From positions 1 to 12,712 of the forward strand of contig CAYTIE010000027.1 in the NCBI GenBank assembly GCA_964437815.1: 12,712 nt of DNA. Reading direction: 5' to 3'. Both the position numbers and the translations under genes were made by a program. The notes beneath the pieces are model-generated. The model was not told the origin of the DNA. It worked only from the letters and a program-made list of their open reading frames with translations, and made no database searches. This stretch comes from Marisimplicoccus sp964437815 (GTDB taxonomy: Bacteria > Bacteroidota > Bacteroidia > Flavobacteriales > Flavobacteriaceae). Below, in pieces: positions 8,450 to 12,712 of the stretch (the first letter of the stretch is position 1; every line of letters begins with the position of its first letter).

Positions 8450-9906
8450 GTATAGTTGTTAAACAATCATTTTTTAATTTAATTACTATAGGTGTTGCAT
8501 TTTTAATAGGAGCAGTTAATACACTTTACTTATACCCAACATTTTTAGGAAGTAAGCTACAAGGTCTGGTTATAGCTCTTCTTGCGATTTCCAATATAAT
8601 TCAGCCATTTCTATCATTTGGCACACAACATGCAGTAATAAGATTCTATTCAAGGTATAAATCAAAAAAAGAAAAAAATGCTGTTTTAACCCTGTCATTG
8701 ATAATACCTTTTATAATTACAACAATTGTTATTCCTCTATTTTATTTTTATTACGATCACATTAAAGTTCTTCTATTTCAAACTGAAAATGCTTTTTCAC
8801 AATATGCATATGTTATTCTATTTATTGCAGTCTCAACATCATTTTTTGAAATATTCTATTCATGGGTTAGGGTTAAGTTGAAATCAGTATTTGGTAATTT
8901 TTTAAAAGAGTTATATCCAAGACTTCTGGTTACATCTCTTTTAATACTCTATACACTGGATTACTTAGATTTTGAGAATTTCATCCTTTTTTTAATTTAT
9001 GGTTATTATTTAAGGCTTTTAATAGTAATGGTCTATTCATTTATTATCAATAAACCTAAGGTTAGTTTTTATTTTAAAAATGACTTTAAAGAAATTTTTA
9101 GATACTCATTCTTAATTCTTTTATCAGGTGCTGCTTCAAGTATAATATTAGATATAGACAAATCTATGCTTTCATCTATACTTACAGTTGAAAATGTTGC
9201 CTACTACTCTGTAGCTATATTTATAGCAGCAGTAATTGAAATTCCAGGAAGAGCAATGTTTCAAATTTTAAGCCCTATTGTAGCTGAGGTTATTAACAAA
9301 AACAACAAAAAGAAATTAAAATATCTTTTAAAGAAAAGCTCTACCAATCTAGTTTTAGTCTCTAGTCTGTTTTTTTTAATAATTAATCTAAATATAAATG
9401 ACTTTTATGACATGCTTAATCAAGAAGGATATAGTAAAGGGATTCCAATTGTAATTATTGTTTCATTTGCTAAGTTATATTCTATGTCTATAGGTTGTAT
9501 AAATAATATAATCAGTAATTCAAAGTATTACTATTATATATTCTGGTTTTCAATAATTTCATCAGTATTGGCAGTTGTGTTAAATCTTTACTTAATTCAA
9601 GATTATGGTATTATTGGAGCTGCATATGCAACTTTTCTTGTTATTTTAATAATGAATTCTTTGAAGCTATATTTGGTTAATCTTAAATTTAAAATACATC
9701 CATATAGTTATGACACGCTTAAAATTGTTATTCTTACAACATTTATTTATATAATTTTTTATAATCTAAATCTAACTTTTGATCCAGTAATATCAATTGC
9801 TATAAAATCAACTCTAATTTTAACATTATATACACTTGCTGCTTATATCTTTAAATTAAGTGATGATGTAAACATCTTTATTGATAAGTTTAATAAGAAT
9901 TGGTAA
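8446..9906 (+). CDS. Polysaccharide/oligosaccharide flippase-like protein (Wzx/MATE-type fold)
   Basis: A 486-residue polytopic membrane protein with about 12-14 hydrophobic helices spread over its whole length and short charged loops, typical in size and pattern of Wzx-like flippases of the MOP exporter superfamily. Recognisable blocks include an N-terminal helix starting NLITIGVAFLIGAVNT, FGTQHAVIRFYSRYK (about 58-72) and a WVRVKLKSVFGNFLKE segment (about 140-155). These resemble the Flavobacteriia flippases commonly annotated in lipopolysaccharide or oligosaccharide biosynthesis. It would turn lipid-linked glycans across the inner membrane. The start ATGA overlaps the YfhO stop, indicating translational coupling and a shared pathway. 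The substrate cannot be read from sequence. Its TAA directly abuts the stop codon of the convergent uvrA, leaving no room for a terminator between them. Confidence 0.88.
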   Translation: MSIVVKQSFFNLITIGVAFLIGAVNTLYLYPTFLGSKLQGLVIALLAISNIIQPFLSFGTQHAVIRFYSRYKSKKEKNAVLTLSLIIPFIITTIVIPLFYFYYDHIKVLLFQTENAFSQYAYVILFIAVSTSFFEIFYSWVRVKLKSVFGNFLKELYPRLLVTSLLILYTLDYLDFENFILFLIYGYYLRLLIVMVYSFIINKPKVSFYFKNDFKEIFRYSFLILLSGAASSIILDIDKSMLSSILTVENVAYYSVAIFIAAVIEIPGRAMFQILSPIVAEVINKNNKKKLKYLLKKSSTNLVLVSSLFFLIINLNINDFYDMLNQEGYSKGIPIVIIVSFAKLYSMSIGCINNIISNSKYYYYIFWFSIISSVLAVVLNLYLIQDYGIIGAAYATFLVILIMNSLKLYLVNLKFKIHPYSYDTLKIVILTTFIYIIFYNLNLTFDPVISIAIKSTLILTLYTLAAYIFKLSDDVNIFIDKFNKNW

Positions 9907-12684
9907 TTAGACTTTACTACTTAAATATTTGCCAGTATAAGATTTTTTAGATTTGATTATCTCTTCAGGTGTTCCTTTAGCAATGACCTCTCCACCCTGA
10001 TTCCCGCCTTCAGGCCCTAAGTCAATAATATAATCAGCACATTTTATCATTTCAAGATTATGCTCTATCACTAATAAACTATGCCCCATTCGTTTTAGTT
10101 TTTCAAAAGTGGATAGCAATTTTTTAATATCATGAAAATGTAAACCAGTTGTAGGTTCATCAAAAATGAAAAACGTTTTTTCTATTTGCTCTCCCTTTGC
10201 AATAAATGAAGCTAGTTTAATTCTTTGAGCCTCTCCTCCAGATAAAGTATTTGAGGATTGACCAAGAGACACATAACCAAGTCCAACTGATTGAAGGGGA
10301 ATTAACTTATTGACAATTCTATTCTGATTATATCTTCTAAATAATGAAATTGCATCATCTACTGTCATGTTAAGAAGCATGTCAATGCTTATCCCATTGT
10401 ACTTTATATCTAATACTTCATCCTTAAATCTTTTTCCATTACATGTTTCACATTCTAATTCTACATCAGCCATAAATTGCATCTCAATTTTTATCTTACC
10501 CTCTCCTTTACATTCATCGCATCTTCCACCATCAGTATTAAATGAAAAAACCTTAGGTTTAAATTCTCTTTTTATAGCTAGTAGTTGCTTTGAGTATAAA
10601 TTTCTTATATCATCATAAACTTTAAGATATGTAATTGGATTAGATCTTGATGATCTACCAATTGGATTCTGATCAATAAACTTTACTGATTTAATTTTAC
10701 TTAAATCACCAGAAATATGATCAAAATCTCCAGGTTTTTGTGAGTAATCTTTAAAGTAATTTAATAGGGCAGGATATATTATTTTCTTAACTAGAGTACT
10801 CTTTCCACTTCCCGAAACACCTGTTATCATTGATAGGGATCCTAATGGAATTTTTAAACTAATATTTTTTAAATTATTTTCCTTAGCTCCCTTTACTTTA
10901 ATAAAATATTTTGACTTTTGTCTTTTTTTTGAATATTCAATTGTGTCAACTTTATTTAAATATTGGGATGTTAGAGAGTTGCCTTTTATAATATTATTCA
11001 GACTTCCAGATGCAACAATTTCACCACCAAACGAACCTGCTTTTGGTCCCATATCAATTATATGGTCAGCAGATAAAATTATTTCTTCATCATGTTCCAC
11101 TACTATTACAGTGTTCCCAATATCTCTAAGGTTTTTTAATATTTTGATTAATCTATTGTTATCTCTACTATGTAGCCCTATAGATGGCTCATCTAGAATG
11201 TATGTAGATCCAACCAAACTACTTCCAAGTGAAGATGCTAGATTGATTCGTTGAGTCTCACCCCCTGATAATGTATTTGCTTTTCTGTTAAGACTTAAGT
11301 ATCCAAGGCCAACATTTAACATATAATCTATTCTATTTTTTATTTCTTTTATAATTCGATTAGAAATCTCTTTGTCTATCTTATTTAATTTTATTGTTTT
11401 AAAAAATTCCTCTAAATCATTTATTGACATCTCAAGGATATCAGGTAAATTCTTGTTATGAATTTTTACATAATAAGCTTCTCTTCTAAGTCTACTCCCA
11501 TTACATATGTTGCATAATGTTTTTCCTCGATATCTGGATAATAATACACGGTTCTGTATTTTATAGTTTTTCTTTTCAAGTTTTTTAAAGAACTTTTCAA
11601 TTCCAGTGAAATACTCATTGCCAGTCCATAGAATTTTCTTTTCATTATTATCTAAATCTTCATATGGTTTATCAATTGGAAAGCTGAACTTATCTGCATT
11701 ATTTATTAGCTTCATGTAATACCTTCGAAGACCAGTACCCCTCCAAGGTGCAATCGCATCATCATGGATAGATAATGATTTATTAGGAATAACTAAGTCC
11801 ATGTCAATTCCAATTGTTTCACCAAATCCCTCACAGTTTTTGCATGCACCAAAAGGATTATTGAAACTAAAGAGGTTTAAGGTAGGTTCGATAAAATCAA
11901 TATTATCTAGTTGGAATTTATTTGAAAAACTATTTATTTTTTTTGAATCTATTTCATAGATTGAACAAAACCCTTTCCCTTCGTATAATGCTAATTCTAT
12001 TGAATCAGATATTCTTTTTTTAAAATCAACATTGTTCTTTGTTACTAACCTGTCAATTACAAGATTGAACTTAGATAGATCAAAGTCTATTTGATCGTTG
12101 AGGTTATATATCTTATCAGATTTAAATATTCTTGCAAACCCTTGTTTTCTAAGTATTTCTATCTTTTTTAATCCAGTTGCATTGTCTTTTGATTTAACTG
12201 GACATAGAAGTAATATTTTTTTATCTATTTCTAAATTTGAAACAAAATCAACAATATCAGATACAGAATCTTTCTTAACAATTTTATTAGAAATTGGAGA
12301 ATAAGTTTTTCCTATTCTTGTAAAAAGCAACTTTAGGTAATCATAAATTTCTGTTTTTGTTCCAACAGTAGATCTAGGATTGGAAGTATTTATTTTTTGT
12401 TCAACCGCTATAGCAGGAGAGATACCTTTTATATAATCTACTTTAGGTTTATTTAATTTTCCCATGAATTGTCTTGCGTATGAGGATAGACTCTCGATAT
12501 ACCTTCTTTGTCCTTCTGCATATAGGGTGTCATAGGCAAGGGTAGATTTACCTGAACCAGATAAACCAGTTATTACAGTTAACTTATTCCTCGGAATAAC
12601 TGCATTAATATTCTTGAGATTATGAAGTTTAGCGCCCTTAATTATAATGTTTTTTTTGGGATCAGCTTTTAAAATATCACTCAT
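9907..12684 (-). CDS. uvrA: Excinuclease ABC subunit A (UvrA)
   Basis: Complete 925-residue DNA-damage sensor of nucleotide excision repair; the family is usually about 940. UvrA dimers find lesions and load UvrB using two ABC ATPase modules. N-half: Walker A GLSGSGKST (40-48), UvrB-binding region about 130-255, signature LSGGETQR (472-479) and Walker B YILDEPS (495-501). C-half: Walker A GVSGSGKST (622-630), signature LSGGEAQR (814-821) and Walker B FIFDEPT (839-845). Cysteine pairs occur at 281/284, 391/394, and 722/725 with 745/748, the last two pairs forming the DNA-contacting zinc module. The CPxC pair that precedes the FSFN block in E. coli UvrA is absent; the sequence here is KFQLDNIDFIEPT (256-268). 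I recall Bacteroidota homologues being similar. The ATG at 12684-12682 follows a short leader and a promoter-like motif. No LexA-type box is seen in the 28 bp available. Confidence 0.98.
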   Translation of the reverse strand: MSDILKADPKKNIIIKGAKLHNLKNINAVIPRNKLTVITGLSGSGKSTLAYDTLYAEGQRRYIESLSSYARQFMGKLNKPKVDYIKGISPAIAVEQKINTSNPRSTVGTKTEIYDYLKLLFTRIGKTYSPISNKIVKKDSVSDIVDFVSNLEIDKKILLLCPVKSKDNATGLKKIEILRKQGFARIFKSDKIYNLNDQIDFDLSKFNLVIDRLVTKNNVDFKKRISDSIELALYEGKGFCSIYEIDSKKINSFSNKFQLDNIDFIEPTLNLFSFNNPFGACKNCEGFGETIGIDMDLVIPNKSLSIHDDAIAPWRGTGLRRYYMKLINNADKFSFPIDKPYEDLDNNEKKILWTGNEYFTGIEKFFKKLEKKNYKIQNRVLLSRYRGKTLCNICNGSRLRREAYYVKIHNKNLPDILEMSINDLEEFFKTIKLNKIDKEISNRIIKEIKNRIDYMLNVGLGYLSLNRKANTLSGGETQRINLASSLGSSLVGSTYILDEPSIGLHSRDNNRLIKILKNLRDIGNTVIVVEHDEEIILSADHIIDMGPKAGSFGGEIVASGSLNNIIKGNSLTSQYLNKVDTIEYSKKRQKSKYFIKVKGAKENNLKNISLKIPLGSLSMITGVSGSGKSTLVKKIIYPALLNYFKDYSQKPGDFDHISGDLSKIKSVKFIDQNPIGRSSRSNPITYLKVYDDIRNLYSKQLLAIKREFKPKVFSFNTDGGRCDECKGEGKIKIEMQFMADVELECETCNGKRFKDEVLDIKYNGISIDMLLNMTVDDAISLFRRYNQNRIVNKLIPLQSVGLGYVSLGQSSNTLSGGEAQRIKLASFIAKGEQIEKTFFIFDEPTTGLHFHDIKKLLSTFEKLKRMGHSLLVIEHNLEMIKCADYIIDLGPEGGNQGGEVIAKGTPEEIIKSKKSYTGKYLSSKV

Positions 12685-12702
12685 TACTATTTGTCAAAAA
12701 TG

Positions 12703-12710
12703 CAAAATTA
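12703..12710 (-). promoter_or_regulatory. Candidate Bacteroidota -7 promoter element for uvrA
   Basis: On the minus strand 12710-12703 reads TAATTTTG, an exact TAnnTTTG match. It lies 18 bp before the uvrA ATG, so transcription would start roughly 10-14 nt ahead of the start codon, giving a very short leader. The expected -33 TTTG would lie beyond the right edge of the window and cannot be checked. Confidence 0.5.
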
Positions 12711-12712
12711 CT

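Noticed and set aside
9885..9935. A possible bidirectional terminator at the flippase/uvrA junction, suggested by AAGTTTAATAAG and ACTACTTAAAT.
   Set aside because: The arms do not pair well, contain almost no G-C pairs, and lack a convincing stem followed by a T-tract.
10367..11254. Plus-strand open frames of 83 and 103 codons.
   Set aside because: They are antisense to conserved ABC motifs of uvrA, have no start-site support and resemble no known protein.
1..12712. CRISPR arrays, insertion sequences, tRNA/rRNA genes, phage genes, defence cassettes and riboswitches.
   Set aside because: No regularly spaced direct repeats, transposase, integrase or structured RNA signature was seen by eye. 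Coding density is near complete and all recognisable genes are chromosomal types.

Overview
The window is an ordinary, very AT-rich, gene-dense stretch of chromosome that looks like a Bacteroidota genome, most likely a marine-type Flavobacteriia with compact spacing. The family mix supports this: a DUF5117/DUF4953-type metalloprotease, a DUF4834-like small protein, a Bacteroidota-style YfhO and flippase, and a UvrA whose N-terminal zinc region resembles Bacteroidota homologues. So do matches to the Bacteroidota -7 promoter element TAnnTTTG at three gene starts, and the general scarcity of strong Shine-Dalgarno sequences. The taxonomic call is inference from protein resemblance, with no database search.

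Layout. Minus strand, 1-2202: a GNAT-family acetyltransferase-like gene followed 2 bp later by mnmE (tRNA modification GTPase), which runs off the left edge without its C-terminus. Plus strand, 2266-9906: a secreted zinc metalloprotease, a saccharopine-dehydrogenase-like oxidoreductase, a DUF4834-like small membrane protein, a YfhO-family GT-C-like membrane protein and a polysaccharide-type flippase. The last three overlap each other (17 bp and 4 bp) and probably form a translationally coupled unit. Minus strand, 9907-12684: complete uvrA, whose stop codon directly abuts the flippase stop codon. The 63-bp gap at 2203-2265 is a divergent promoter region.

How the genes relate. mnmE (wobble-uridine modification) and uvrA (excision repair) are housekeeping genes. 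The YfhO/flippase pair points to making or modifying a lipid-linked glycan at the inner membrane. The metalloprotease acts outside the cytoplasm. The oxidoreductase and the acetyltransferase have no clear substrate. I see no RNA genes, mobile elements, CRISPR, prophage or long repeats, and no gene-free stretch over 300 bp. I do not see a convincing undescribed system here. The most interesting items are the coupled DUF4834-YfhO-flippase unit and the reduced zinc-ligand set of UvrA.
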